A stretch of 34,400 nucleotides of DNA from Rhodopirellula sp. Lineage in GTDB: Bacteria; Planctomycetota; Planctomycetia; Pirellulales; Pirellulaceae. Below, one piece after another: positions 14,756 through 24,102 of this stretch (its first letter is position 1; each line of letters opens with the position of its first letter). The stretch spans positions 1 to 34,400 of the forward strand of contig NZGD01000031.1 in assembly GCA_002690925.1 (NCBI GenBank), in the 5' to 3' direction. The translations under genes were made by a program, and so were the position numbers. The notes under the pieces were generated by a model that saw only the letters and a program-made list of their open reading frames with translations, made no database searches and had not been told where the DNA came from.

Positions 14756-16419
14756 TGGGTTGCCCCCGAATTATTCAACGAATCAAGAGAGGCATTCCGA
14801 TTGCGATACTTCCACGCTCGCTTAAGTATTTCACTGGCAAGTTCATCGATTGCCACGATTTTTTCAGCTACACCCTCGCGCACAACACTTCCGGGCATGC
14901 CCCAAACTACACTGCTGTCCTCGTCTTGCACAACAATGTGACCACCCGCTTGCTTAATTGCCTTTGATCCAGCTGTGCCGTCTGACCCCATGCCGGTCAA
15001 CACGACTCCCAACACGTTTCCTGAATAGGCGGCTGCAGCAGATTCAAAAAGAACATCGGCCGAAGGCCTACAGGCATTCACCGCTGGGCGATCATTGAGT
15101 GCAACCATCACTTTAGACGCAAAACGCTTAACACCAAGATGAAATCCACCGGGTGCGACCACGAATGTACCGGCTTCCAGTTTTTGTCCATGAGTTGCCT
15201 CGGTTACAGAGAAACCACAGTCTGTGGTCAAGCGGTCGGATAGATGCTTGGTAAAGGTGGCGGGCATGTGTTGAACGATCATCACTGGAACGGGGAAATC
15301 ACTTCCCAGTTTTGGGATCAACTTTGCAAGAGCTTGAGGACCGCCGGTTGACACACCGATCACCACTGCTTCTATCTTTTTAAATTGCTTCGTGGTTTTG
15401 GTTGGCAGAGGGGTTGGCGGTACATTTGTCCCAGTACTTTTAACGGCTGTTTTCGCGGCTGCCTGCTTTACCTTCGGGATCAATTCCTCCATGATCGCCT
15501 TCTTCCCTTCGTTTGCGTCCGTCATGAAGGCACCACCGGGTTTCATCACATAGTCCTTTGCACCCAACATCAATGCTTCGATGGTGGCCGATGCCCCCCG
15601 TTGCGTGAGACTACTGAACATCACGACGGGTGTTCGATTCCGCATTTCGCGGAGCTTCTTCAAAACTTCTAAGCCATTCATCCTCGGCATTTCAATGTCC
15701 AGCAAAATGACGTCAACCTTGATTCTCTCAAGCTTCGCGAGTGCAATGACACCATCAGCTGCAGTATTCACAACATCGATTTCTCCATCTTGCTGCAGCA
15801 TCTTGCTGACGATTCCACGCACCACGACAGAATCATCAACAATCAGCACACGTGTTTTTCCGGCTCGCTCGGCCCCAATATCTGCATTTGCTGGATTCCG
15901 TAGTTCACAATGAACAACGTCTGCATTTGTGTCAGCTTCAGTACGATTTTTGGATGCAGGCGTTGGTAGGACCCTCGATCGCTTTGAAACTGATGGTGTT
16001 GATCTCTTGGCGTTGGCTAGCGGGGGCTGCTGGACTGTTGAATCGCCCAAGCTTGGATGCACGCCAAATGAAACCAGCGTGGTCCGCAGCTTTGCGAGCG
16101 TTACCGGTTTATTCAGGAACCCACAGGCACCAGCGCTCATAGCTTGTGCCTTGGTGGACTCCTTTGTCTCTCCTGATACCACCAGCAATGGAATGTCAGT
16201 GTATCGTTGATCTGCTTTAACAGCTTCAATGAATTGCAGACCGTTGAGCAGCGGCATGTTCCAGTTGACCACAAACACGTCTGGTTTGGTTGGGCCACTC
16301 AGGTACTCAAGGGCCTGACGCCCGTTTTCAGCCTCTGTTGTCTCGAATCCCATGGTTTGCAACATCTTTGCCAAGATGCTGCGTACCGGTTTCGAATCAT
16401 CGATTACAAATGCTCGCAT
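14752..16419 (-). CDS. cheB: CheB methylesterase with an extra N-terminal pseudo-receiver
   Basis: The enzyme removes methyl groups from, and deamidates, chemoreceptors. It is 555 aa against about 350 for ordinary CheB. Residues 1-120 are an additional receiver with D7/D8, S82 and K104 intact, but the phospho-acceptor position reads Asn52 (VVNWNMP, codon AAC at 16266-16264). A Ser/Lys/Pro-rich linker follows. The second receiver (about 190-305) is canonical with LLDIEMPRMNG. The methylesterase domain (about 350-545) has the catalytic Ser in GVSTGGPQAL, His in VQHMPATFT and Asp in LTGMGSDGTAG. It lies 20 bases after the receptor gene and overlaps cheR. The second receiver should be CheA-controlled. 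The first is probably a phosphorylation-independent interaction module. Confidence 0.92.
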   Translation of the reverse strand: MRAFVIDDSKPVRSILAKMLQTMGFETTEAENGRQALEYLSGPTKPDVFVVNWNMPLLNGLQFIEAVKADQRYTDIPLLVVSGETKESTKAQAMSAGACGFLNKPVTLAKLRTTLVSFGVHPSLGDSTVQQPPLANAKRSTPSVSKRSRVLPTPASKNRTEADTNADVVHCELRNPANADIGAERAGKTRVLIVDDSVVVRGIVSKMLQQDGEIDVVNTAADGVIALAKLERIKVDVILLDIEMPRMNGLEVLKKLREMRNRTPVVMFSSLTQRGASATIEALMLGAKDYVMKPGGAFMTDANEGKKAIMEELIPKVKQAAAKTAVKSTGTNVPPTPLPTKTTKQFKKIEAVVIGVSTGGPQALAKLIPKLGSDFPVPVMIVQHMPATFTKHLSDRLTTDCGFSVTEATHGQKLEAGTFVVAPGGFHLGVKRFASKVMVALNDRPAVNACRPSADVLFESAAAAYSGNVLGVVLTGMGSDGTAGSKAIKQAGGHIVVQDEDSSVVWGMPGSVVREGVAEKIVAIDELASEILKRAWKYRNRNASLDSLNNSGATQ

Positions 16420-16439
16420 GGTTTGATGCTACCGAATTA

Positions 16440-18620
16440 TCAAGCGTCGCGGTACTGTTCAACGAGACAACGGAGATCGGCTGCCATTCTTGCCAATTCC
16501 TGAGCGGACATTTGCATGTTCCCCGCTCCTTCAGCTGTGCTTTCGGCAGCTGACACAACCTGGGTAATGTTCTGGGCAATTTCGGAACTGCCAATTGCGG
16601 CCTCTGAAACATTCCGGCTAATTTCACAGGTAGTGGATGTTTGCTGTTCAACAGCACTTGCGATCGTATTTTGAAAGTCGCTGATTTTATTAATAATGGT
16701 GCTGATTTTCCCAATCGCGTCGACAGCCTCCCCGGTGTCTTCCTGGATGGCGTCAATTTTTTGCCTTATGTCCTCTGTGGCTCTGCCTGTCTCATGTGCC
16801 AATTCTTTGACCTCATTGGCTACTACTGCGAAGCCTTTTCCTGCTTCGCCTGCTCGAGCCGCTTCGATCGTTGCGTTGAGAGCAAGCATGTTGGTCTGCT
16901 CCGCGATCGAAGTGATAACTTTGATGACTTCACCGATCTCGGAGCTACTTTGGCCCAGTTTTGTAATTCGATCATTGGCTGCGGATGCGACTCGTACCGA
17001 CTCGCTTGCGACCCGAGCAGCTTCGTTCGCACTTTCAGAGATTTCCCGAATACTGGCGGTGATACTTTCGACCCCTGATGAAACGGTGTGCGCATTTTGG
17101 CTGACCTGTTCTGCGGCACTCGAAACCACGTTGGCTTGGGTGGTGGTTTGTTCTGCATTGGTGCTCATTTGCTGGCTTACCGATGTCAACTCCTCTGATG
17201 CCCCTGCAAGGGAGGTTGTGTTATCCGCAATGCCGTGGACGAGCGCTGCTTGCCGAGCAGCCTCAACGGTAAACTGCTGCGAATACCGATACGACACCCA
17301 CAAAACCAGAATACCTGTGATCACACAAACCATGATCGAGTAAAAAGCGATCTGCACCACAGGTCGACGAACTTCGGCGAGTTCTATTTCAGACATCAGA
17401 GCCCAATGCCGACTGTCTTCATTTCCCTCGGCGTCGATGTCAACGGTGAGCGGTTGCCAGGACGAAAGCACTTCCTTTCCCCGATAATTCCGAATCACCG
17501 CACAGCCAGCTTCATTGTTGTCCAAGGCACTGATGACTGCGTCTGTGGACGCTTTTATTGAGGGATTGATGATCGTTGAATCAACGTTCAGCTGTTCGAG
17601 ATAACGCGAGTCATTTCGAAACAGGTGATCGGAGCCGACAGCATAAGTTTCGCCTGTTTCCCCAAGTCCCGTTCGTTCAGATAATATCTCGTTGATGCGG
17701 CCAATGGGCATTTGAAAAATAGCGACGCCTACTTTTTTATTCCCTTCAAAGATTGGCGAAGCGATAAAGCTGGCAGGAGCTTCGTAGGAGGGCGGATAAG
17801 ATTCATAATCTACGAAGATGACAGAGTCTTTCCAATTCGACTTGGCTGCTTCTCTAAAAGCACGCGCCAAATTTGTCCCGGCATAAGGACCATCACGCAA
17901 GGAGGTCGCGTAGTCAACTTCCTTAAAGACGGAATAGACGATGTCACCACTTGAAATGTCGACGAGGAAGATGTCGTAGTAACCGAACTTTTGCAAATAG
18001 CTGCGGATGATCGGATGATAAAGTGAGTGGGAGAGGCTGTAGTCAGAACCATCCCCAGCATCGTCCAACAGCTCTTTGCTACCCAACGCATTTGGGTTCT
18101 GTTGGATATATTGATACTGGAGCATGATTGCATCTGCATCCAACGGCGATACAAGCTTATTCACCAAGGATTCCGCTTCTTCTTGGGAGTCTTTGTTATC
18201 AGCGTTGTAACGCCGTAAAAACTCTGCTTTGTAGTAACGCCCAACCTGTTGCCGCATGTCAGAAACGTTTAAATCCTCTGTTTCACCTACAGGCTGCAGC
18301 GCGTTCATTCCTCTTTTGAAGTCTGACATTGCCTGAATGACCATCCGGTCCTCGGAGAATGTCTGAATCTGATCCTGAATAGAATGAAAGTATCCCTGGA
18401 TTTGATTGGCCTTGATCGTCCGGACGGCTGTTAAACGATCGGTTGCCTGCTTCATGATCGCGTTGGATGCCAAGTAATACATTGACAGGCCAAGAATGAT
18501 CAGTGGAATTAGCGAAATGGCGAGCAAGGCAATCAGCATGCGGTTTTGCAAAATACTGACTGCCATATGAGTCAGTCGCCCTAGGCCGCGTCGTTGATTC
18601 GTGGTTGATGGGTCGTTCAT
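16440..18620 (-). CDS. Methyl-accepting chemotaxis protein with large extracytoplasmic sensor
   Basis: A 726-residue transmembrane receptor. The first membrane helix is at about 29-50 ([20 protein letters not shown]). A large extracytoplasmic domain spans about 52-420, with a Cache-like region ([30 protein letters not shown]). The second helix is at about 423-447. The cytoplasmic hairpin contains the conserved tip [20 protein letters not shown] and then [12 protein letters not shown]. After the second helix only a short stretch precedes the signalling helices, and I see no HAMP domain. The C-terminus (LVEQYRDA) is not a CheR-tethering pentapeptide. It is the only receptor in the operon and so probably its dedicated input. 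The ligand is unknown. Confidence 0.9.
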   Translation of the reverse strand: MNDPSTTNQRRGLGRLTHMAVSILQNRMLIALLAISLIPLIILGLSMYYLASNAIMKQATDRLTAVRTIKANQIQGYFHSIQDQIQTFSEDRMVIQAMSDFKRGMNALQPVGETEDLNVSDMRQQVGRYYKAEFLRRYNADNKDSQEEAESLVNKLVSPLDADAIMLQYQYIQQNPNALGSKELLDDAGDGSDYSLSHSLYHPIIRSYLQKFGYYDIFLVDISSGDIVYSVFKEVDYATSLRDGPYAGTNLARAFREAAKSNWKDSVIFVDYESYPPSYEAPASFIASPIFEGNKKVGVAIFQMPIGRINEILSERTGLGETGETYAVGSDHLFRNDSRYLEQLNVDSTIINPSIKASTDAVISALDNNEAGCAVIRNYRGKEVLSSWQPLTVDIDAEGNEDSRHWALMSEIELAEVRRPVVQIAFYSIMVCVITGILVLWVSYRYSQQFTVEAARQAALVHGIADNTTSLAGASEELTSVSQQMSTNAEQTTTQANVVSSAAEQVSQNAHTVSSGVESITASIREISESANEAARVASESVRVASAANDRITKLGQSSSEIGEVIKVITSIAEQTNMLALNATIEAARAGEAGKGFAVVANEVKELAHETGRATEDIRQKIDAIQEDTGEAVDAIGKISTIINKISDFQNTIASAVEQQTSTTCEISRNVSEAAIGSSEIAQNITQVVSAAESTAEGAGNMQMSAQELARMAADLRCLVEQYRDA

Positions 18621-18710
18621 GTTAAGTCTCTAGTTGAGTAGTCGCTCCACGAGGAGCAGCCAATACTTACGTTCAATGAGTGTCAATAATGAGGTTTTTG
18701 TGAGCTGCTC

Positions 18711-19232
18711 TTACGCAAGCTCGCTGACCGTAATCGTTTCCCTGTATTTCGACCTTGCCTGTGATTCCTCGAGTGCGAGGCCTAACGACTTAGCGATGTC
18801 CGCAACTCCTACTGTGTCAAGCAGGATCAGTAGGCGATCTTCCAACTTGTAGCAACCACTGACAAACTTCTTTTCGGTTGCGGAAAGCGTCTTGGGGATA
18901 GTTTCGAAATCCGCGGAATCAAGGCTCATGATGTCGAATAATTCATCTACCAGAAAACACAACGCCCCATCGTCAATCTGTACCACGATACTGGTAGGTG
19001 ACTTTCCACTTGGCCGTTCAGCCATGCCTAGCCGTTCCCGGAGACCGATCGCAAGGACAATCTTCCCACGCAAATTCAACAACCCCTTTACGAATGGGGG
19101 CGTGAGTGGCAGCGGGGTACATTCCTGGAAGCGGAAAACTTCCTGTATGTAGTTGACGTCGATCCCAAATAGGTGGTCACCAAGAGTGAATGCACAAACT
19201 TGTCTTTTGTTTGGTAAACGTGTCCCGATCAT
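18711..19232 (-). CDS. cheW: CheW adaptor
   Basis: This small cytoplasmic scaffold couples receptors to CheA. The CheW fold is seen in VCAFTLGDHLFGIDVNYIQE, PLTPPFVKGLLNLRGKIV (the conserved NLRG segment), a Val-rich strand VVQIDDGALCFLVDEL and LLILLD near the end. I start at ATG 19232, which overlaps the cheA stop as ATGA and has GGAG seven bases upstream. This gives 173 aa, the normal size. An in-frame start at 19271 would lie inside cheA and adds 13 residues that do not belong to the fold. The receptor gene follows after a 90-base gap. Confidence 0.93.
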   Translation of the reverse strand: MIGTRLPNKRQVCAFTLGDHLFGIDVNYIQEVFRFQECTPLPLTPPFVKGLLNLRGKIVLAIGLRERLGMAERPSGKSPTSIVVQIDDGALCFLVDELFDIMSLDSADFETIPKTLSATEKKFVSGCYKLEDRLLILLDTVGVADIAKSLGLALEESQARSKYRETITVSELA

Positions 19233-21700
19233 GTCGTCGCTCCGATCGGTGAATTCAGATCTATGCCGCAACGATGTAGCACCGATTCAACATCCAATAC
19301 ATCCCTTACTTTTCCATCAATCACAGCGGCGCCTCTGACTAAACCTTCTGGCTCGTTTGACAAACGCAGCGGCCCCTGCTGTTCTGCAACATCAATGATT
19401 TCGTGGACAGCAATTGCCGTGCGACTGTCGTTGGTGTTGATTACAATTGCCTTGACTGCTTTGCTAGCGAAATCCGAGTCACTGTCCACCGGCTGTGGAT
19501 TGCCTGCAGACTGTTCGAGTAGTGTTGACAGTGGCAGCAGTGGCATGATTTGACCACGATATTGCACTGCCTGCATTTGTTCGGTTTCTTCGATGCTTGC
19601 AACCGGAATGTCTTCAAGTCGATCAACTTCAGATAGAGGCATCGCCAGTTCACGACCAGACGAAAGGCGGAACATGAGCATCTGCGTTGCGGAGCTGGAA
19701 ATTTTCTTTTGCTCCAGCAGTTCGGACGCCTGCTTGAGTTCCTCGGCCGACAAACCCACGTCTGTCGCTAAGCCCATGACATCGAGGATCATTGCTACAC
19801 GGCCATCGCCCATGACGGTTGCGCCAGCAAAATGCGGAATGACACTCAGTGAAGGATGAAGTGCCTTGACTACGATTTCTTCGGTTCGTTGAACCTGATC
19901 CACAACAAGACCGAATCGACAGTTGTCCGCCTGCAGCACCGCAATGTTGACATGATCTACACGACTGTCTGAGTTGTTGGACTCTGTTCCCAGCAGGGCG
20001 TTTAGGTAGACAATGGGAAGCAATTCACCTCGCAGGCGGTATACCGGAGTATCCCGTAGTTTTTCGATGCGATCGCATTCGTTTTTCTGATCCAAACGCA
20101 ACATTTCGACAACATGGGTTTGCGGAATTGCGAACCGTTGTTCGTCGCTGGAGATGATAAGTGCGGGAACAATTGCAAGCGTCAGCGGAATTTTTACCCT
20201 TATGGCTGTGCCCCTGCCGGTCCGGCTCTGAACGTCAATCGTGCCACCGATGCTTTCGATATTTGTCTTCACGACATCCATACCAACCCCGCGTCCGGAA
20301 ACACCCGTCACTTGGTCTGCTGTTGAGAAGCCAGGCCAAAAGATGAGCTGGACCAGTTGCTGATCGTCCATCTTGTCGGCCTCTTGAGAGGTGATCAGAT
20401 CTTTTGCAATTGCTTGTTTTCGGATTTTAACAGCGTCAATGCCACGGCCGTCGTCGCTGATTTCGATGTTGACCTTTCCACCCTGATGCCACGCACGAAG
20501 ATGCAATTGCCCTCGCTGCTTCTTGCCACACGAGATACGGTCGCTGCCGATCTCGATGCCATGGTCAATTGCGTTTCGGATCAGATGTGTAAGTGGATCT
20601 TTGATTGCCTCCAGCAATGACTTGTCCACTTCCGTTTCCGCACCATTTGTCAGCAGGTCAACTTCTTTGCCACACATGACCGACAAATCACGAACCAATC
20701 GAGGGAATTTACCCCAGATGTTTCCAATGGGTTGCATGCGTGTCTGCATGACTCGTTCTTGCAGTTCCGTAGTGATTCGATTCACTTGCTGCGTGACATT
20801 GATCAAGCGGCGGTCGTGTTCGCTGCTCTCCGTTTGTAATAGTTGATTGCGAGCGAGTACCAGCTCACCCACGAGGTCCATCAACTTGTTAAGCAATCCG
20901 ACGTCAACACGAATGCTACCCTCGGACGCTGAACCCGGTGTTTTGCCAGGATCTGGCCCATTTCCAATTTTCGGTAGTTCAGAAGAAGGACTCTGGGTCA
21001 CACTTGCCACTACAAGGGCTTCTCCAATATCGGCACCTTGTTGCGGTGTTTCACTGTTCGGCTGCACCGCGGAAGCGTCTGCGTCCATTGGGTGGCTGAA
21101 AAGCGTTTGTTCAGATCCGCTGTCCTTCTGTGTTTCAGCAGATTGATCCTCGTGCGAAGGATTTGCTTTGGGTTCCAACGCCACCCGGTGACGATGCGTC
21201 TGAACGGGTTGCGTTTTATCGGTTGAGATCACTACGGGATCTGAATTCACCCCGTCAGAACGGAGCTGTGAAAAAGCCGCATTCGGTGTATCGGTTTCCT
21301 TAGAGTCAGCTCCGGTCGCAAAGGAACACAGTTCGTCCAATCGCTGATTTAGCTCACGGTAATTGCCGTCACCTTCAGCACCATCGCTGCTAATTTGGGA
21401 GAGGATTTTGCGGATGGCGTCAACGGATTCCAGTAAAGCAGAGGTCAGTTCCTCGGTGAGTGTGAGTTCCCCATCTCGCAAACGGCTCAGAAGGTTTTCT
21501 GCCGAGTGAGCCACGGCTCCAAGCTTTGAAAATCCGAAGAAGCCGCTGGTTCCCTTGATCGTGTGGATCGCGCGATAAATACTGTCCAAACGCTCAAGAT
21601 CGCCTGGCTGTTGTTCCAAGGAGACAAAGTCCTGATCAAGTTGATCAAGATTTTCCTCGGATTCCTCCAGGAATTCGCGAATGAACTCTTCGTTTTCCAA
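19229..21700 (-). CDS. cheA: CheA histidine kinase with two CheW-like domains
   Basis: The central kinase of the system (823 aa, longer than the ~650 of enteric CheA). The Hpt domain at 1-105 has the phosphorylated His46 in AIHTIKGTSGFFGF. A long Ser/Gln/Pro-rich linker (about 130-255) replaces a recognisable CheY/CheB-binding P2. The dimerisation helix (LLNKLMDLVGELVLARNQLL) begins near 265. The ATPase domain has LIRNAIDHGIE, ISDDGRGID and GRGVGMDVV. Two CheW-like domains follow, one from about 505 to 640 (PLTLAIVPALII, RLRGELLPIV) and one from about 670 to 815 (MLMFRLSSGRELAMPL, YRGQIMPLL). The start is TTG 21700, with GGGGA seven bases upstream. It is the first gene of the operon. Confidence 0.93.
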   Translation of the reverse strand: MENEEFIREFLEESEENLDQLDQDFVSLEQQPGDLERLDSIYRAIHTIKGTSGFFGFSKLGAVAHSAENLLSRLRDGELTLTEELTSALLESVDAIRKILSQISSDGAEGDGNYRELNQRLDELCSFATGADSKETDTPNAAFSQLRSDGVNSDPVVISTDKTQPVQTHRHRVALEPKANPSHEDQSAETQKDSGSEQTLFSHPMDADASAVQPNSETPQQGADIGEALVVASVTQSPSSELPKIGNGPDPGKTPGSASEGSIRVDVGLLNKLMDLVGELVLARNQLLQTESSEHDRRLINVTQQVNRITTELQERVMQTRMQPIGNIWGKFPRLVRDLSVMCGKEVDLLTNGAETEVDKSLLEAIKDPLTHLIRNAIDHGIEIGSDRISCGKKQRGQLHLRAWHQGGKVNIEISDDGRGIDAVKIRKQAIAKDLITSQEADKMDDQQLVQLIFWPGFSTADQVTGVSGRGVGMDVVKTNIESIGGTIDVQSRTGRGTAIRVKIPLTLAIVPALIISSDEQRFAIPQTHVVEMLRLDQKNECDRIEKLRDTPVYRLRGELLPIVYLNALLGTESNNSDSRVDHVNIAVLQADNCRFGLVVDQVQRTEEIVVKALHPSLSVIPHFAGATVMGDGRVAMILDVMGLATDVGLSAEELKQASELLEQKKISSSATQMLMFRLSSGRELAMPLSEVDRLEDIPVASIEETEQMQAVQYRGQIMPLLPLSTLLEQSAGNPQPVDSDSDFASKAVKAIVINTNDSRTAIAVHEIIDVAEQQGPLRLSNEPEGLVRGAAVIDGKVRDVLDVESVLHRCGIDLNSPIGATT

Positions 21701-21935
21701 CAGACCGTCCCCAGTGCCGATTGAATCCTCGATGCAACGTGCCCGAGAGTTTCAAGTTGAATTGCTGTCGCCAGCAGGGGTGGTTGAGAACATATTTTCA
21801 ACGGACAGCCCCCGCTATAGGGAGCTTAGGTTGGATTTAACTGCTTGGGCGGATGGATTCCAAGCATTTTGCTTCCTGGGGCAATGGAGTGCTGCTGCGG
21901 TTGCAGAAACCACAGTTACAACCTGCTGAAACGGA

Positions 21936-21966
21936 GAAACCCGCACCATCGACCTACAAAAGCGGG
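21936..21966 (-). terminator. Likely terminator downstream of the PQQ propeller gene
   Basis: CCCGC (21940-21944) and GCGGG (21962-21966) form a 5-bp GC stem. On the minus strand GCGGG is followed by TTTC and a T-rich stretch. It resembles the stem ends of the strong terminator at 168-206. It lies about 225 bases past the stop of the propeller gene and upstream of cheA, so it would insulate the operon. Confidence 0.5.
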
Positions 21967-22028
21967 ATTGCAAACGGCAGACGCGCAATCATCGTTAAAA
22001 TCATTCTTCGTGAGGGTTCTGCCAGACG

Positions 22029-22050
22029 GCCCCCAGACAGCCCCCAGACC
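22029..22050. repeat. 11-bp tandem repeat (GCCCCCAGAC-A/C) x2
   Basis: GCCCCCAGACA at 22029-22039 is followed immediately by GCCCCCAGACC at 22040-22050, with a partial earlier copy (GCCAGACG) just before. It is a small non-coding tandem duplication with no known role. Confidence 0.5.
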
Positions 22051-22191
22051 CGCAGCAGCAAACTTTCATAGTTCGATAATGGCGGCTCATCGGTGTGCAA
22101 GCGTCCCAACGCAACTCACCGCATCAGAAAAGCCACTGGCATTGCACGAGTCTGGTAATGGAGCATCGATAGGGCAAATCTTCGTAGAACG

Positions 22192-23541
22192 CTATCGGAT
22201 GCAGTGAAGCATTTTCGCCCCGCGCAAGATCAGGGCTTCTCCCGCGACGGCTGGTGTTGACCAGTACAACCCGGGGGTTTCATTTGATGGAAGTTGTGCA
22301 AACTCATCCCCACCTTCAATGACGGAAGTCTCTCCGGATTCGTTGAGAGCATAGATTTTTCCATCGGCGGCCCATAACGACGAGGTCACGCTCGACGCAT
22401 TCTTAAGTCTCTCCCGGTAAAGCCGCTCACCAGTTGCCGCGTCATGACAACTAAGAATACCGCGACTGAGTACGTAAAGTCGTCCATCGACTACGACGGG
22501 TGAACACATCCCCGGCGCGGCGGCATCTTCGATCCATACGACTTGGTCTTCACCGATGGATTCAAGTGTGAGTTCTCCCCCTGCCCCGGCCGCAACTGCT
22601 ATCAATGGCCCGCGGCTATTACGACCACTGTTCCCGAGATAAATCCGACTTTCATCGCATGTGGGCGAAGCACTGAAGGCCCCACCTGTGCCGGACAATG
22701 TCCATAGCGACTCTCCTGTTCCCGGATCATAAGCGGTAACATTTCCGGCCCCGCAGACCACCAGTTCCGTACGGATTTTGTTCTTCCAGATGATCGGCGA
22801 ACTCCAGCTCGTTCGGCCAGTCCGATCAATCCTCCACTTTTCCTCACCTGTTTTGCCATCCAAGGCGATGAGGAACGACTTTTCCTCATTGTCACATTGG
22901 ACAAAAACGACCCCCTCGTTGATGGCGAGTGAACTGCCGCTTCCAAAGTCACTCGACGTCCGGTAGGCACCCACGTCTTTCTGCCAAACCGTTTGACCGT
23001 TCTGATTCAGGCAGGAAACAATCCCAACAGCCGCAAAGTAAGCGTAGACACGTTCACCATCGGCCACGGGAGATTCCGTGGCGTAGGAATTGGATGGGTG
23101 CACTTTGTGCGGTGGTTTTTTCGAGATGACCTGCTGTTTCCACAGAAGACTTCCGTCTTTTAAGCTCATACAGTGGACCTCAAAGCTGTACGGCTCCGTT
23201 GGCGCCTTCCCCATGAAGTGTGAACGCATTGACGCGACACCCTCACCGAAACCTTTCGGGCGGGTTCCGTCACCGGCAACAGCGGTGGTCACAAACACTT
23301 TGTCACCAGCTACGATCGGAGATGACCAGCCTCCTCCAGGCACCTCGACGGACCACGCTAGATTGCGTTCCATGCTCCATGCATCAGGATGCGTCCCAGA
23401 AGCTACCCCGTTTCCTTCCGGCCCCCGGAAGCTGCCCCATGACTCGACTACATCCGCAGCAAATAGCGGGGCGTAGTGGGAGCAGAACGGAACCGTCAGC
23501 ATGGAAAAAAGCGCAGCTTGGCGAAAATAGGAGGCTGGCAT
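22192..23541 (-). CDS. Secreted PQQ-like beta-propeller protein
   Basis: A 449-residue exported protein with a signal peptide (about 1-29, ending near APLFAADV) and repeated PQQ-propeller blades. Blade signatures include SLKDGSLLWKQQ, ALDGKTGEEKWRI, AYDPGTGESLWTL and CHDAATGERLYRE, each of the (A/D)xxGxxxW type. WGSFRGPEGNGVA at the start of the mature protein is typical of planctomycete PQQ-repeat proteins. The family is often a structural or substrate-binding propeller (BamB-like). The sequence alone does not show PQQ binding or dehydrogenase activity. It is a single gene, probably terminated at 21936-21966. Confidence 0.87.
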   Translation of the reverse strand: MPASYFRQAALFSMLTVPFCSHYAPLFAADVVESWGSFRGPEGNGVASGTHPDAWSMERNLAWSVEVPGGGWSSPIVAGDKVFVTTAVAGDGTRPKGFGEGVASMRSHFMGKAPTEPYSFEVHCMSLKDGSLLWKQQVISKKPPHKVHPSNSYATESPVADGERVYAYFAAVGIVSCLNQNGQTVWQKDVGAYRTSSDFGSGSSLAINEGVVFVQCDNEEKSFLIALDGKTGEEKWRIDRTGRTSWSSPIIWKNKIRTELVVCGAGNVTAYDPGTGESLWTLSGTGGAFSASPTCDESRIYLGNSGRNSRGPLIAVAAGAGGELTLESIGEDQVVWIEDAAAPGMCSPVVVDGRLYVLSRGILSCHDAATGERLYRERLKNASSVTSSLWAADGKIYALNESGETSVIEGGDEFAQLPSNETPGLYWSTPAVAGEALILRGAKMLHCIR

Positions 23542-23954
23542 AATGAGCTTTCAAAGGGGAAGAGCGATTGAAGTGAATGTAGCAAAGTTCCTGTGTTGCT
23601 CGAACTTCGCAATAGTTTAGAAGAACGGCAACCGCCATTTGTACCGATGCCTGTACCGGCAGGACTCCGCCATCTGCACACAACGATTTGGAAGCATTGG
23701 TTCGCCTGCCTCGGAATAGAATGATCCAAGAGCAAGCTGGATGCGTAGATAAAACGTGAACAGAAACGAGTGATTGCAGGCCCGTCAGTGTGATAATCGA
23801 CAAATGCTGATGCGGGGCTTTTCCAAGCCCACATCAAGTTGATTGCAAGGGAATGCGATTTTTCTCGAACTTCTCAGCGGTGCATTTGCACGACTGGTTT
23901 TCAAGCTGTGTGTTTTATTTTTCCGTGGTTCCCAATGCCGAATGGAGATTTGTC
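23542..23954. other. Intergenic stretch, nothing recognised
   Basis: About 410 bases lie upstream of the propeller gene, with no believable protein frame. Antisense frames that extend out of the propeller gene continue here but are shadows. The stretch presumably includes the propeller promoter. No boxes could be assigned with confidence. Confidence 0.35.
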
Positions 23955-24089
23955 ATGCAATACCGAATCATCGTACCTGTTTTGAACCAGAACTTTTACT
24001 TTCTCGCCGAGTCAAAATCCGGGAACATTATACGGGTGGTTTCTTACCAGAGCGGCAAAGACAAAACCCCGGACCTCTGCACTTCGTGA
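23955..24089 (+). CDS. Possible 44-residue small protein
   Basis: An ATG at 23955 has GGAG about seven bases upstream and opens a 44-codon frame. It encodes a compact peptide that starts MQYRIIVPVLNQNFYFLAES and ends in a polar tail. The alternating hydrophobic pattern suggests beta strands. No family is recognised. A longer version from 23853 has a poor ribosome binding site. It is convergent with the MEKHLA gene, whose stop is 14 bases away. Confidence 0.32.
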   Translation: MQYRIIVPVLNQNFYFLAESKSGNIIRVVSYQSGKDKTPDLCTS

Positions 24090-24102
24090 CGAACAGCTTG
24101 CA

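Larger units (their letters stand above)
21701..22191. other. Intergenic region upstream of the chemosensory operon
   Basis: This stretch must contain the cheA promoter and the 3' end of the propeller-gene transcript. It has a terminator-like hairpin and a short tandem repeat (listed separately). No convincing sigma-70 or sigma-54 boxes could be assigned by eye, and the short plus-strand frames here look spurious. Confidence 0.45.

Noticed and set aside
16696..17343. 215-codon plus-strand frame opposite the receptor gene
   Set aside because: Shadow of the Ala/Ser-rich signalling domain of the methyl-accepting protein.
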